This document shows positions 10,549-62,744 of a stretch of 64,000 nucleotides of DNA, piece after piece. The stretch lies in assembly GCF_043641665.1 (NCBI RefSeq), contig NC_092191.1:19313501-19377500 (forward strand). The letters are read 5' to 3'. This stretch comes from Enoplosus armatus. Taxonomy: Eukaryota > Chordata > Actinopteri > Centrarchiformes > Enoplosidae. Each line of letters starts with the position of its first letter. The stretch's first letter is position 1. Below the pieces are notes generated by a model, which worked only from the letters and a program-made list of their open reading frames with translations, had not been told where the DNA came from and searched no databases. Position numbers and translations under genes: made by a program.

Positions 10549-13530
10549 CGAATCACTCTTTATATACACAGAAGGCCCTCTGCTTACAGTATACTGGTCA
10601 GGTAATCCATCAGCTAACTCAGTGGTTCTCAAACTTTGCCCCCCTTCAGAAGCTTCATGAAAATTCGTACCTCTACAGCGCAGCACAAGTGGATCAATCA
10701 TTAACAATATAATAATAATAATAACAATAAAATGAGCCAAGATGAATTTGATTGAAATAATGATTCAGGTAAGCAAGATAGCCTTGGTAGCATCAGAGCA
10801 CGCATGTTTGTTTATGTCACTACATGCGTCATATTCATGCAACTTCAGATCTGCTCAACACTCTTCCCTCTGGTCAAATGGCAATCCATGGCATAAGTTG
10901 TTGAAATATTCAGGTCCAAAGACTGATGTTGCCATAGAACCGCCCTGCTCGCGAGGCTAAAAATCAAATAGAGCAAACAAAAGCCAACACAACTAGGTGC
11001 AAACATTTGAACTGATAGCGTATGACTCTGAATGTTTGTCAGACTCTGCAGCCTTGAAGCTGGTTAAATTGAAGGTGTGTGTAGCCAGCTGTGCAGCTAT
11101 GGTGAAAATATTCTTGTTAGCATGGGTTTACCTGACCTTAATCGAGCCTGGGTGTCCTGGCTGGCTCTGTAGCTATGGGATCTATCAGTCAATACACATA
11201 CTGTAAATATATGTATTTTTCAGATCTGCACTGGTAACTTGCACATCAAGGCCTTTGCTCTGAAACACCCATCATTTTGACTGAGAAGAGTCCACAGTGA
11301 GCATATTTTAGGGGAGGTAAGCCTGTGAGATATAGGGGAAATATTTCCATGATGCAACATTCAGCCTGAAATGGAATCAGTTCAGGGTCAGTGAATAATG
11401 AATAGAAGAATAGATTGTTGCTCTCATTTGTTAGCGTGGCAAAAAGTGTTTACAAGTGGCCACTAAAAGGACACATGAATAATATGCATGCCAATGCGCA
11501 GGACGTATTACTGAGGTATTATAAGGATCCTCCAAATACTAAATATTAGGAGGTTATAAACCCATGCTTCAGTTATTTCACTGCATAAAATCCTCTTTAA
11601 ACAGTTTCCCCTCCATCACAGCTTTATTAGCCCTAATTCTCATTTCACCGTTCTTACTCTCTCCCACACTGACACACAGGCCGTTTTCACCTGCACTCAT
11701 TGTGTCAGTGCGCTTCTCAGAAACAGCAGCAGGCCCTCAAAGACAAAGCAATGAGAGCAGTGCCAAAGCAGAAGTTGCAGCTGACGTACCCACTTCCATA
11801 TTAGGAGGGCCACTGATTACATATCGAAAGAGTATGGGAAGTAATACAAGCGAGTGAGTTTTCACTAGTCATGTTTCATATCCTGTAAACTCTCCTCGGT
11901 TTTTCAACTCTGGAGATTTGCAGTTCTGCAGCGAAACTTAAGATTCATAGTGAAGTTTATTCCTCAATTTATTCAAGAAATAGCATTTTGAAAGGTTTAG
12001 GTTTCAGCTAAATCTTAACAAGAAACTCCTGCAAACACATGAAACTGTTACAAAAGCTTGGCATTGTGAACTGGATTTTTTTTTACCAACTTTTATAGTT
12101 GTTTGCCCCCACCCCCCCCCAGCAAAACAGGCACAAACAGCTAAAGGAAATGTAATTATTCTGCTGTTTTTAATACCATAATCATAATAATAATTGCTTG
12201 GGAGGATTTGTCCATTTTGATGTGATTAGAATAACAAACTGAAAATAACCACAACCCAGATATGATCCTGAACGGATTAGTAGATTACGTAACTGCAAGA
12301 GGGACAAGAACAGGCATTTTCTGTAATATTCAGGTGAAAGAAGGAAAATGTGAGGGAGTAACTCACCAGAAATCTTTGTCCATTCATTCTCAGTCTGCTT
12401 ACAGTGGCAGCACAGTCTTGCATTTTATTCTGAGGGCAGTAAACACATATTGATTTAGTTTCCTGAAGTGACATTTACATTTAACTGCACAGATTCACTG
12501 AATATAATTTCATGCTACTTGTCTTCCTGTCATCTCATGCTATGATCCCTTTCTGTTAACAGTTGCTCGAGTTGTGTATGTACAGCAGGAATGAAGAGAA
12601 ATAGTCAAAGAGTGCACATGCCTTAGCAAGAATGAACCACTGAACTTTTAAATGGAGAGAAAATAGGTCAACATGCCGTCTTAGCATCCACTGGTTTTCT
12701 GATAGTTCCATATTTTGTCTCTGTACTCACCTTGCACATGAATAAGGCTACTTGCACCTGGTCCCACCCCTCGCACTCCTCTCTGGACGGCAGGTTCATT
12801 TTTTCTCTCAGCGGGGAACCTCTGAGCAGGAGCGTGCTTTTGGAAGTACAGTAATAGACTGACCCGTCACGCACCGCAGCACCAACACACCAGCCAGCTT
12901 CAACAGGGAGAAGCACACACAGGGAGGTCACCTCATTAAAACCAACACATATTCTCTGTCTTGGCCCCCTTCATACATAAGTAATGTGGCAATTCATGGT
13001 ATTTTCAAAAAAAATCTAAACTTGTCCCCAAGATTGCATTGAGGCATCCAAAAAAGGAAGCAGGGACTTCCTCAAAGTCCTTATATGTAAAAGCCTTAAG
13101 AAACAAAAGTGTCATAATAGAGTGTGACTTGAGTTCCACGTTCCTGCTCGGCCACGCTTCATTATACAGTCAGGCAGATCGTGTAATTTATTGTACATTT
13201 CTTTTCATGTCAAGTTGCAAAACTATCCAGACTCAAATACAGTAGGTGGAAAGATTGCCGAAGTAGAAATAACAGCTGCACTATATTTAATCATATTTAA
13301 TCTAAGTCATGTGTAGAGAGTGTGCTCATTCAACTTTTCATTAAGGCAGGAAATGGGGTGTTTTTTTGTTGACTAGCGTCTCTGATGCAAGAAATATGAC
13401 TGTGATCAGTCAGGAGATCTGCCAACATGATACAAGACTTTAAAATTAAATAGATGTTTTTCTGTTTCATCAGACTGAGCCATGTAGTGTTGGAGATAAC
13501 AAAGCGTCAAATTTGAGAAATGTTATTTTA

Positions 13531-13575
13531 TCATCCAGTTTGTTTTCCCTTAAGTGGCTTTAAATCTGCACTATA
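13531..13575 (+). repeat. Short repeated block (pairs with 15279-15322)
   Basis: ATCATCCAGTTTGTTTTC and the following CTT-AGT-GCTTTAA-TCTGC recur with few changes 1.75 kb downstream. Probably fragments of one interspersed family. Confidence 0.6.
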
Positions 13576-13717
13576 ACGCTCCATTCAATACCAGAGCATC
13601 TCTGTTATAGCTCTTGGAGCTTTTTGGCCTCTTGGGAGCAAGCTATGAACACCACACTGACATATACCTATGTTGACATAGCGAACTCACGAGCAAACAG
13701 TTGCCTTTTTTCACGTC

Positions 13718-13925
13718 CAACAGACATGGAGCAACATTAGCATTTATTTGGAGTCATATTTGGAGTTCGGGCCACCTGGCAAATGTAAGTCATTCTTTTT
13801 ATTCACTCTCCTTTTAGGTCTGTTTTCAACTCTTGAGAAAAATGTCTCTTTAGTGGTTCTTTAACAGCTAAACACTGCGCTACGTTCACCAGCTAGCCGC
13901 TAACTTTGTTTGTCTGCCATTTGGT
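13718..13925 (+). repeat. Interspersed repeat family R1, copy 1
   Basis: Contains GAGCAACATTAGCATTTATT, TTGGAGTC, ATTCACTCTCCTTTTAGGTC, the CAACTCTTGAG block and ACCAGCTAGCCGCTAACTTT. The same blocks in the same order occur at 31050-31245, 34363-34650 and 62745-63000, and inverted at 15503-15615. It directly abuts the inverted-repeat element starting near 13931. Confidence 0.7.
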
Positions 13926-13930
13926 GCTAG

Positions 13931-14156
13931 GCTTAGCATAAAGACTGGAAGCACGGGGGAAACAGCTAGCCCGGCTCTGTCCAAAAATAACAAGACAATA
14001 TGTTGTTTTTACACTTTGGTTTTAGTGTGGATTCAACAGGCGAGGTACAATGTGTTCATTAGTGAGCTTTTAAAATGGTGGCAGGTGGATTTTGTTAGCG
14101 TTGGACAGAGCTTGACAAGCTGTTTCCCCCTGTTTCCAGTCGTTGTGCTAAGCTAA
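13931..14156. mobile_element. MITE-like element with about 55-bp terminal inverted repeats
   Basis: The left arm (13931-13982) reads GCTTAGCATAAAGACTGGAA, then GGGGGAAACAGCTAGC and GGCTCTGTCC. The right arm (14102-14156) is its imperfect reverse complement: GGACAGAGC, AGCTGTTTCCCCCTGTTTCC, GTGCTAAGCTAAGC. The core is about 120 bp and non-coding. Partial copies occur at 14331-14410 and 28745-28955. This is a non-autonomous DNA transposon of unassigned superfamily, common in perciform genomes. Confidence 0.7.
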
Positions 14157-14330
14157 GCTAAAATACTGTACAGACATGAGAGTGGCATCGGTATTTTTTT
14201 ATCTAACTGTTGACAAGAAAGCAAATAAAGACATCTCCCAAAATATCAAACTATTCCATGACTGCAAAAATATTCATTTTATCCGAGAATTGAATGAGCT
14301 TACTCTCATTCACGAGCTCACGATGAGGCA

Positions 14331-14410
14331 GTTAGCTTAGCACAGCCTGGCTGTCTCTAAAGTTCAAAAATATGCCTACCAGCACCTCCAAAACTCACCA
14401 ACAAACAGGC
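14331..14410 (+). mobile_element. Rearranged fragment of the inverted-repeat MITE
   Basis: GTTAGCTTAGCA is followed directly by CCTGGCTGTCTCTAAAG and CTACCAGCACCTCCAAAACT. This looks like the left arm with its middle deleted, joined to the subterminal region. Ends are uncertain. Confidence 0.5.
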
Positions 14411-15278
14411 TGCTGTTGTTTCTTTCATACGTACACAAACAGGAATCTTAAAACAAAGGCTTTACAAGGAGTTACATGTTGGAACTGTAAAACTCTTCTT
14501 TTAACATCAGCTACTAGGTGCTGTGGCCTCAAATTAGTGAGCTGATCAAGTCAAGTATTTACCAAAATGTCGAAATTCTGTTAAGGCAGAAACTGAGGAT
14601 GATTATGATGAATAGCAGCCTTTGTGGTCTGAAACAGCGTGTGTGTGCGTAAAAAAAAAAAGTTTTATCTCAAACTACAGAATCGTCCCTTTTCTGGATG
14701 GAAGATTGCAATTACTATTTTCCAATTATTTTCAGTAATAGTGTGCAATTGTTGATCCTCTCATTACCCAACAGCAAATTGAAAACTCCCTAGATAATGA
14801 ATACAACTTTAAAACACCGCCACACACTTCCTTAACACATGCAAATCAATGAAGAAGTACATCCAATAAAATAAAAGGAAACCATTACTTCTTTTTATGT
14901 CACTTTGTTTTGTTAGCAGGGTATTTCTTCAGTGCCGCCTTTTACTTTGTTAGGAAGCATTCTCAACCTGAAATATTGATGATACAAAACAGCAATGCTT
15001 CAGCAAGAAAACTGGATAATAAGATGTACCTTCAGGCTGTGTGTTTTTTCCCCCCTTTTTGATGCTCTGTTGTGTATTGATTCCACAATATTTAATGCAG
15101 AAGGCCTACTGGACCTGGCACGTTTTGACACCATATGGGAACCGACTCAAAAAAACAGTGCTGTCAAAACAATGCTGTCTGCTGCAAGCATTGAGGTTTT
15201 GAATTTATATCAGTGTTTCATCATTAAAATTCTATCTATCTATCTTGATGGACGAGGAAGACACTTTTAACCCCTGAT

Positions 15279-15322
15279 CATCCAGTTTGTTTTCTCTTGA
15301 GTAGCTTTAAGTCTGCCCTCAT
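15279..15322 (+). repeat. Short repeated block (pairs with 13531-13575)
   Basis: ATCATCCAGTTTGTTTTCTC and GTAGCTTTAAGTCTGC match the earlier block with a few substitutions. Confidence 0.6.
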
Positions 15323-15502
15323 CAATATTCACATTAACAATGACTTTAATGTGAAATGTAATGTGAAAGGGGTGTGTCTGTAGTGACAAACCCTCAGAGA
15401 ACTAGCAGACTCTGCAGCTCCCGTCCCGAGCATTTTAGTGTCTTTTAGGTAATTATTTCAGGATTTTGTGTCAATCAACCTCACTTCCAGCAGCAGCACA
15501 CA

Positions 15503-15615
15503 AAGTTAGCAACTAGCCAGTGAGTTAGATGGAGCATTTAGCATCTAGAAGAAGCAGACATTTCTCTCAGGGGTTGGTGGTGAGCAAAAACAGAGCTAAA
15601 AGGAGAGTGAACAGC
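15503..15615 (-). repeat. Interspersed repeat family R1, inverted copy
   Basis: Reads, in reverse orientation, the R1 blocks: GTTAGCAACTAGCCAGTGAG, GGAGCATTTAGCATCTAGAA, CTCAGGGGTTGGTGGTGAGC and ACAGAGCTAAAAGGAGAGTG. It is about 1.6 kb from the direct copy. Confidence 0.65.
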
Positions 15616-16139
15616 CTATTAAACTGACATTTGTTTTAATACCTTCATGCTGATTAGTGAAAATTATGATTACACTGCACTACTTGAGTGAATGCATTTA
15701 TTATTATGCACTAATTTCCATCACTGGATGTCTTTAGCATTGTTTTATACACATTTCCCCAAAATTCAACCTGACATATTTCGATTCTGGGAGTAAAATG
15801 GGTTACCTGTGGGTTTGAACCTCGTTTGGTTGAGGTTGGCTCATAATCTCACTTACTGTCACATTGCCCTCTCTAAACCAAACCGACAACGTAACGTTGA
15901 GTGTAAACAATTATCGGACAATTTCTATCATGCATCCAAAGAGCTACTGGGGAAAGTTCGATGACAAATTGGGTTCATTGCTCTTGCAGTGATTGCTGCT
16001 GGCAGTGTAAGAACCATTTGTCTCAGCGATGCTGGAATTTCATTGGTCTCAGTTTGGATGGGGGCCAGCAACCTCATATACAGCTGAGTGATTGGGGGGA
16101 TAAATAGTCAAACAATTAGTCACGTCTGCCCTGTGACAC

Positions 16140-16310
16140 CCGTTAACCCTCGGAACTCCGCGCTAATGAGAGCAGTGTAATAAATTCTGTCTCGCTGACA
16201 GAGGCAAGGTGTGCTTATTAAAGTGAAGAAATTAACAGAGGCCTTGGTAATTAGATGTAGAATCAAGGCCTGTAATGATTTCTTTTTTTCTTTCGCCTAA
16301 ATCAACAAAT
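16140..16310. promoter_or_regulatory. Candidate conserved regulatory block upstream of dntt
   Basis: Unique, balanced-composition sequence with several TAAT-type cores (CGCTAATGAG, AAATTAACAG, GGTAATTAGATG) and the string AGAGGCCTTGG. It lacks repeat character. It is only a candidate; no alignment was possible. Confidence 0.25.
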
Positions 16311-16748
16311 CATTCCTATTTGGTCTACTGAAGCGGATGCATTATCATAGATAATTACAGCAAAGTGACATTTAAACCTTTTCTTTCACATTGTTGACCG
16401 CTGTAGCAGAGAAATCAAAACAAAACGAGGCAACCGCTCATGTTGCAATTACCTGTTTGGAAGGAATAGATGAGTTAAACAGATTCAATCCATTTTCAGT
16501 TTGCGTTCCTGACCACTGCATATTGCACTTCTTCTCCCCAGATAAATGTTCCTAATCATCAATGGCTTGCATATACAGTATCTCTGTGTGTGCAAAGGCC
16601 GTGTATGGGCTTGTGGGATCTCAGGGGAAATGCCCACAAAGGCTTTCATTTTAGGCAGTAAGCTAATTAAAGTGGTGGAGCAGATGGCGCAGGCTCGGTC
16701 TGGACATAATGAGACGGTGAGTGGCGAGACGAACCGGACATGGCAGGA

Positions 16749-17031
16749 CAGCTGTGAGGGGTTTTGCCAGGTGACCAGAATTCAGGCATCTCCCGGGAGT
16801 GAGGCCTTACTCCAGTCAAGAGAGTGGAATTACGACAGCATGAAAACTTTTGAGCAGCTTTTTAAGAAGCAACTGGCTCAGGTGGTGTTTACTACCTCCA
16901 AACATGTATTTACAGAACAACTTTAACTGGAAGTGAATAATGCCATGCCAACAGGGTGTTTTTATCTCCCATCCTCAATCATTCGATCTTGGCAGGTGTT
17001 TTTTTGGTAAACACCAAATCCTCAACACCTG
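16749..17031. promoter_or_regulatory. dntt: E-box cluster upstream of dntt
   Basis: CAGGTG occurs at 16768-16773, 16879-16884 and 16993-16998, CACCTG at 17026-17031 and CAGCTG at 16749-16754. CAGGTG/CACCTG is the preferred core for the E proteins E2A and HEB, which drive early lymphoid gene programmes. Four copies in 283 bp compares with about 0.14 expected by chance from uniform base use. The last two sit in an inverted repeat (CAGGTGTT at 16993-17000, AACACCTG at 17024-17031). The cluster begins 526 bp and ends 244 bp before the dntt ATG. Function is inferred. Confidence 0.5.
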
Positions 17032-17099
17032 TTGCCAGAGGCTTTTTCCTGTCTGCCAACTCTCACCAACCCCGCTGTAACTGACACTAACACTGTCCC

Positions 17100-17274
17100 G
17101 CTGTCAGGCAAATACAAAGAAAGACAGCTACAACTGTGAAATAAACAACTGTGGCATTACCAAGGTGGGTGTTTTTTCCTGGATGGAAGTGGCCCATGAC
17201 AACAACAAAAAAGCTCAAATAAGCAGGAATTCCAAGAGGTGCAGAAATACTTTGGACAGCTCGCCTCAAAGGAG
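17100..17274 (+). promoter_or_regulatory. dntt: Likely dntt proximal promoter / 5' UTR
   Basis: No TATA box is evident, as in mammalian TdT genes, which use an initiator. An ETS-type core GGAAGT lies at 17185-17190, and Elf-1/ETS sites are known in mammalian TdT promoters. An in-frame stop TGA at 17197-17199 limits upward extension of the reading frame. A nine-codon upstream frame, ATG at 17196-17198 to TAA at 17220-17222, would be in the leader only if transcription starts before it. The start site cannot be placed from sequence. Confidence 0.4.
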
Positions 17275-57522
<40,248 letters not shown>

Positions 57523-57685
57523 TGATTTCTCAGGCCATCAGATAGTACTGTACACTAGCAGTGTAGCTTAAACAAGGGCCACAATATTGTATCTCAGAAT
57601 TGGTCAGCGTGAAATACCTCAACACATTCATACATGTGACATGACAGTTACTGTACCACAATGATTTATGCTATGAAATAGCTTG

Positions 57686-57702
57686 AAACACACACACACA
57701 CA
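57686..57702. repeat. Short (CA)n
   Basis: About eight CA units. Confidence 0.85.
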
Positions 57703-58439
57703 GAGTCTTGCTATTAGCCATTTTGGCTATTTATATATGAGGCAATGTAGTGTCAAATACTCATCCGCTGTAGATTTTAAAGGCGGTAGTTTTATCCTTC
57801 ACAGAGAGCAGTGTCTGTGGTCAACTCAAATTCACATTTCAGTTGCAATGTACTCCAATCTGCACGTTTTCACAGCAGAGAAAAAGTGTCAAAATATCAA
57901 TAGAAAGCACTGACACTACTTCTGCAGCATAATCCACTTCTCTGCTTTCCATCCGTTTGCTCAGTATGTTCCAGACTCTTTTCAGCAAAAGATCCCAAAA
58001 AAAAGCCAAAATGCATAAATACAGCTCACCATACGAAGCTGCAAATGGAAGCTGAGTATTTATTCAAATGATTTTGCTGAGATTAAGTGGAGTTTGATAG
58101 TGGATTTTTGAGTTGAGTGTCACTTAAAAGGTGTTTATACTAAACTGGAACTTACCATGGCTACCGCTGCAAAGCACAACGCATTATGATCTGCGTGAAA
58201 TCGCCAAAAACAGCAAATCTGTTGAACGGGGATTTCAGTTTTGGATGGGATTTTCCTTTTTGTTGCGAATATTGGCACCTCAAATGACTGTGAGTGTCAT
58301 GAGAAGCATCAGATATGGAAGAGGAAACCGCTCAATGCACAAAACAGCTCGCACAGCCGGCAGCAAACATGCGAACAGTAGTGCTAACTCGGGTACCCCC
58401 GTAGGTCACTTGACCGTTGCCTCGTGGGTTCTAGCGGCC

Positions 58440-58641
58440 ACATGGGAGTGTTTATATAGTTCTCACTTTATCTCATGTTGTTCTCTCAATGTTTTACTTA
58501 ACTGTGCATATATATGTTTTTTTTTCTTTCTAAACAGCTGTTTATGTACATTTTTTTTTACTTCACACTTGCTTTGGCAATGTAAACATCTGTTTCCCAT
58601 GCCAATAAAGCCCCCTGAATTTGAATAGAGAGAGAGAGAGA
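58440..58641 (+). mobile_element. LINE 3' UTR tail
   Basis: GCTTTGGCAATGTAAACATC, TGTTTCCCATGCCAATAAAG and CCCCCTGAATTTGAATAG form the typical end of a common teleost non-LTR element. In other copies this is followed by TGAAT repeats; here a GA run follows (58626-58641). Only the untranslated tail is present. Confidence 0.65.
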
Positions 58642-59824
58642 ATCCACCAGCAGTGATCACTGTTTTCCACAGGGTCTATACTATCAGGTGGGATTTGCTA
58701 CGACATCCCCCTCTCTGAGTGTGTGCTCATGAATCTGTGTAGTGAATTACTGCCAAAGCTTTGGTCCTCAAAGGTGTTTGGAAAGATTAGGGCCGGTGTG
58801 TTGGAATACCACGACATGAGAAAACGTTGACAAATGATCTCAAATGATTTGGTGCAATATGTGCTTCCACTCTGAGCGAGCAGGAAGGTGATGCTGGGGC
58901 GAGAGGAACATTTTTAATTATAGCACAGTGCTTAGTCGAAGGTGGGTAGGGTTTGGTGGGCTCTGGATGCGGTGCAGTGCTCCATCTCACACATCTCTCC
59001 GTACCGTATACATGACTACATCAGAGCGGGGGGGGGTGAACAAAATCCGTCTTAATGTTTCAATATATGAAGGCGCTAGCTTGTTAATATAAAGGTAATT
59101 ACGCTGGGGAGTTGAAAGTTCATTTTCACATTTCCAAATTAAATAAACACACTCTTACCTTACACAGTGGTATGAAGGCACACAGAAAAGGTGAGGACAG
59201 CATAACTCGTCTAATGTAATAACCAATTAACTGTTTGCTTGCCTGCGATGCAAGAGCTAATTAAGTTTTGCTTTTCGGAACACCTTGCCTTTGTTGGAAT
59301 CATGTACTTAATTGGCTCTAGGAGGAATGAGACAGTGAGTACGTATGTCTTCATCCAGTCTCCCGCAGTGGTGCTAATACCACTACGGTAAGGTGGGCTG
59401 TCATAATTGGTAACCTGTGACAAAGTCAGACCTTCAGTCGTGGCACACGAGATATATTTAGCCATGCAGAGAAATCATTTTCCACGTGTGACGATCAGTT
59501 TTAACAACAGGTGTGAGGAGCACGGAGGCAGAGATGACAGCTGGCAGGGATTTTTACGTTTTCCATGCAGAGAGCCACAAGTCAGGGAGTGTGATTATAA
59601 AATAATCAGGATACACACTAATTGATGTAGCTAACGGAACGGACAAGAAGGCATGTTTGTTTGAAATGTTTTGATCAGTCAAGCCACTGTGGTTATTTAT
59701 TTCTGCTTTAGTATCTCACCTAGTGCTGATCTAATTCTGTCTATTGACGGAACAGTCATTGCCAATAGTTCAATAACAATCAATTCAATAATGAATTGAG
59801 AAGAGTACGACCCTGCTTCGCAAA

Positions 59825-60010
59825 TGAATATGAAGCTTTTGTGCTTTTCTGTTTTATATCAGTATGAATTTAGATATCTTTGAACTGTTGGTCAGACAAA
59901 ATAAGCATTTTGAAGGCATCGTCTTGCACAGTTGTGTTATTTTTCACTGTTTTCTGGAATTTCATGGGCTAAATGATAAATCGATACTGCAGAGAAGTCA
60001 TTTTCCTCCT
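59825..60010 (+). repeat. Interspersed repeat family R2, copy 2
   Basis: TGTGCTTTTCTGTTTTATAT, GATATCTTTGAACTGTTGGT, CAGACAAAATAAGCATTTTG and CTGTTTTCTGGAATTTCATG overlap the 25660-25950 copy in order. The sequence to about 60310 (AAGTCCCGCCCCCTCACACC onward) may be a second adjoining repeat, but I cannot confirm it. Confidence 0.6.
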
Positions 60011-60993
60011 TTCCCCGCTCGTCGCGTCCTGATCCATTTCTGTCTATTGAGAGATGCGTGCTTACGATCTGGTGCCTGGTCGCAATGTTTTATCTATCTA
60101 TATTTATAAGTCCCGCCCCCTCACACCCTGCGTGCTGTTATTGGCTGGGGGGCTACACACCTACTGCCCAAAGGCTGACGCCCAGAAATGTCCCGAACAT
60201 GGCAAAACAAGTCAATGCACATACAGACACTACCGCACACTTCCAGTGGGTCATAAGTCAATACATTGTTCTTTGGGGAAAGTTCCGATTCTGCCTTTCA
60301 TACAATCAGGATTTCGCTAACGGAAAATAAACAGATGTTTGCTTGAAACGTGTTGATCAATGAAGCCGCTCGCAGTCTTTTGCAAGTCGTACATCAGCTG
60401 GAATTGCACAACCTCAGCTTTCTTTTATCCACATGACTCTCTGATTTACAGCCGTCAGGCAGTGAGATATACTCCTGAAAGCACAAGTGCGTGAGTGTTA
60501 ACTTAAAAAAAAAGACTGACAGGACTCTTCAGCTGAAGGACTCAATTATTGAGCGGGGAAAAGTTTATAGTAGTGACAAGACGACAACAAAGATTCCAGG
60601 GAACCATCAATCTTTGTGACAGGCGTCTCCGAGGCTTGTGTTTATCCTATCCTTGTGACTATTCATTGCATCCTGTAAAGCAGCCCCAGCTCATTTCCAA
60701 TGCATAGAGCAGAGCGGCAAAGCCGTTTGAGTTGCGAGCGTGGAGCGGGACAAGGGTGTAAGGCGTATCAGCGGCGCGGATCGACAGGGGAGACACCCTG
60801 TCACTGCGATGTCCCGTCAGCCCGCTCCCCGGGGACAGAGGTCAGAGTCGCCGGGATCACTGGGTGGCAGCTTCCTGACAGATATTATACACAACCGGCC
60901 AACTCAGATGGTGTTTATTCAAATGCAAGGGCAGAGCCAGGCTTGCTGACAGTGCAGCCATCCGTGCACTGGAGTGGACAGGGGGAAATCATG

Positions 60994-61016
60994 CACACAC
61001 ACACACACACACACAC
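60994..61016. repeat. (CA)n microsatellite
   Basis: About 11 CA units. Confidence 0.94.
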
Positions 61017-61309
61017 TTTGCAAGGACCCTTGCATGTGTTTGTTGGAGTTTTAATGAGGTAAGAAGGTGCGTCAATCGCTTTGAAGGAAAGTAGATTCTA
61101 TGAAGTGAGCAGGGTGAGGAAATGTGACCACAACAGGAGACTCTCAGAATGTTGGAGATTTAAAAGTGCAGTGAGATGGGCCAAACTATTTATGCGCACG
61201 CACACTCGCTCACTTAAGCAGCGCCGTCACTTCCCAGGCGAGTTTCAAGGTCAGCAGAAAGCTTAACGGGGTACACTCAGACAAAACAACCGCGTGACCC
61301 GTTTTTCAT

Positions 61310-61570
61310 TCTCCGCTCCACATCACAGCCGTAATTAACGTAATGAAGATCAATTAACTGTCCCGGTGTCGCTGCCTGCACACAACGCCGACCGCTCCCT
61401 CTGTTCGCCGTGGGCAGGAGAGGAGGAGCCCGCCGCCGCTAATTGGTGCGACGTATGGCTGAGGACGGCGCGATAATGGCGCTTTCATCTTTCCCGTGTC
61501 CCTCCTAATTGGCCAGTGGTTTTGGAGGGAATTCGTCGCCGCTCGTGTGACTGGTGTCAGAGAAACAGGG
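61310..61570. promoter_or_regulatory. Candidate enhancer: CpG-rich block with TAATTA cores in dntt intron 10
   Basis: GCCGTAATTAACGTAATGAA, ATCAATTAACTGTCCC, GCCGCCGCTAATTGGTGCGA, GCGCGATAATGGCGC and CCTCCTAATTGGCCAG alternate homeodomain cores with CpG-rich sequence. No exon is recognisable. This is the strongest enhancer-like stretch by eye, but it is untested. Confidence 0.35.
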
Positions 61571-62544
61571 GAGCGATGAGGACTGATGTCTGATTAAAGG
61601 GGAGACATCCCAGCTAAGGACCAAAGGCGGTCATTTAGAGGACTTTAATCTTGTGGGCTTCAGAGAGGCTCTCAACGGATACAAGCTGGCCTCCGTCTTA
61701 TTATAAAATGCTTCAAAAAAGATTAGAGGGCTATACTCAAGCTAATGATCTCCTCGCAATTAAGAACAGGCTCAGGGGGAATCCTCGAATCGCTGTGGGA
61801 GGGGGCTGGACAACTGTCACACAGAGACGCAATCGTTTAGGGTCCAGGCACACCAAGCAATGTTTCCAGTTTGAAGCGTTTACTGTAACTCAGTCTGCTT
61901 GCACAGGTGGAAATGATGTCATTTGAGCACAGGCGACGCCAAAGGAGCAGCAGTGAAATGGCTAAAAAGTGCAGATGCCGGTCCATAGTGGGAACATAAT
62001 CCAAACCAATTTCAGGGAATGACCCCACAACACAAGGCTTTATGGGCATCAGGAGATGGGGTGGTGACAGCTGGAGTTCCTCGTGCTCGTAAAGCTTCGC
62101 ATAAGAAAATATACAGACTGTGCTGAGAATATGGGCTGAGGAGCACAGTTTCCCAGCTTCGTGAAAGAAAAACAGCAGCTACACTGAAAGTTTGTTTTCG
62201 CCTCCACCATGTTCCCTCTCTGCTTTTCCTCCTGCAGCTAAATCCTCCAAACTGGCAGGGTGACAGGTTACCGAAACTTTAGTAAAAAAAAAAAAGGAAC
62301 TGAACCTGCATCTTTTCCCTCTATCCGAAGAGGCGATTTGTCAGAGAGGCAGCTTTCACATACGGCGACGACAGCAGAGTCGCCGTTTTGTTCTTTAGAT
62401 AACTGTCACACACAGAGACGGACAGAGACTGAAGAATGAAAGAGTGCTGGTCTCCAAAGTAGCAACAATCGAATGTGTTATGGAGGGTTTATGGTTTTAT
62501 TTATTCCTGCTTTGATATTTGAATCTACTCGATAAAAACATGAC

Positions 62545-62700
62545 CTCTAGCAATTGTGATTGATTTTGATCAATTATTTATTATCGTTCCTTGAGCAAAA
62601 ATGCCAAACATTCTCTAGTTCCAGCTTCTGAGATGTGAAGATGTCTCATGGGGCATTTTTCACTTATATCTTACCGTTGATTAATAGACAATTTAAATCT
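62545..62700 (+). repeat. Interspersed repeat family R2, copy 3 (5' part)
   Basis: GAGCAAAAATGCCAAACATT, CTCTAGTTCCAGCTTCTGAG and GTTGATTAATAGACAATT fit the R2 family upstream of and overlapping the 25660 copy. Confidence 0.55.
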
Positions 62701-62744
62701 GCACCTTTTTTTTTTTATTGCCGCTTAAGTTGTGGAACTTTTTA

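Larger units (their letters stand above)
7912..13717. other. Intergenic sequence, no gene seen
   Basis: No exon with both splice signals and a recognisable peptide was found. It holds a (GT)n run at 10046-10064 and a 13-bp minisatellite at 10490-10548. Several open frames of 60-117 codons (for example 10387-10740 minus) show no domain and include simple repeats, so they are not called. Confidence 0.55.

Noticed and set aside
16546..16926. 126-codon open frame upstream of dntt
   Set aside because: Peptide is unlike any family I know and lies over the E-box region; probably chance.
17239..17274. Upstream extension of dntt exon 1 by 12 residues
   Set aside because: The codon at 17239 is GTG, not ATG. 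The first ATG in the open frame is at 17275 and aligns with the human start.
58131..58628. 165-codon open frame in intron 10
   Set aside because: Its end lies in a LINE 3' UTR tail and the peptide is hydrophobic low-complexity without a known motif.
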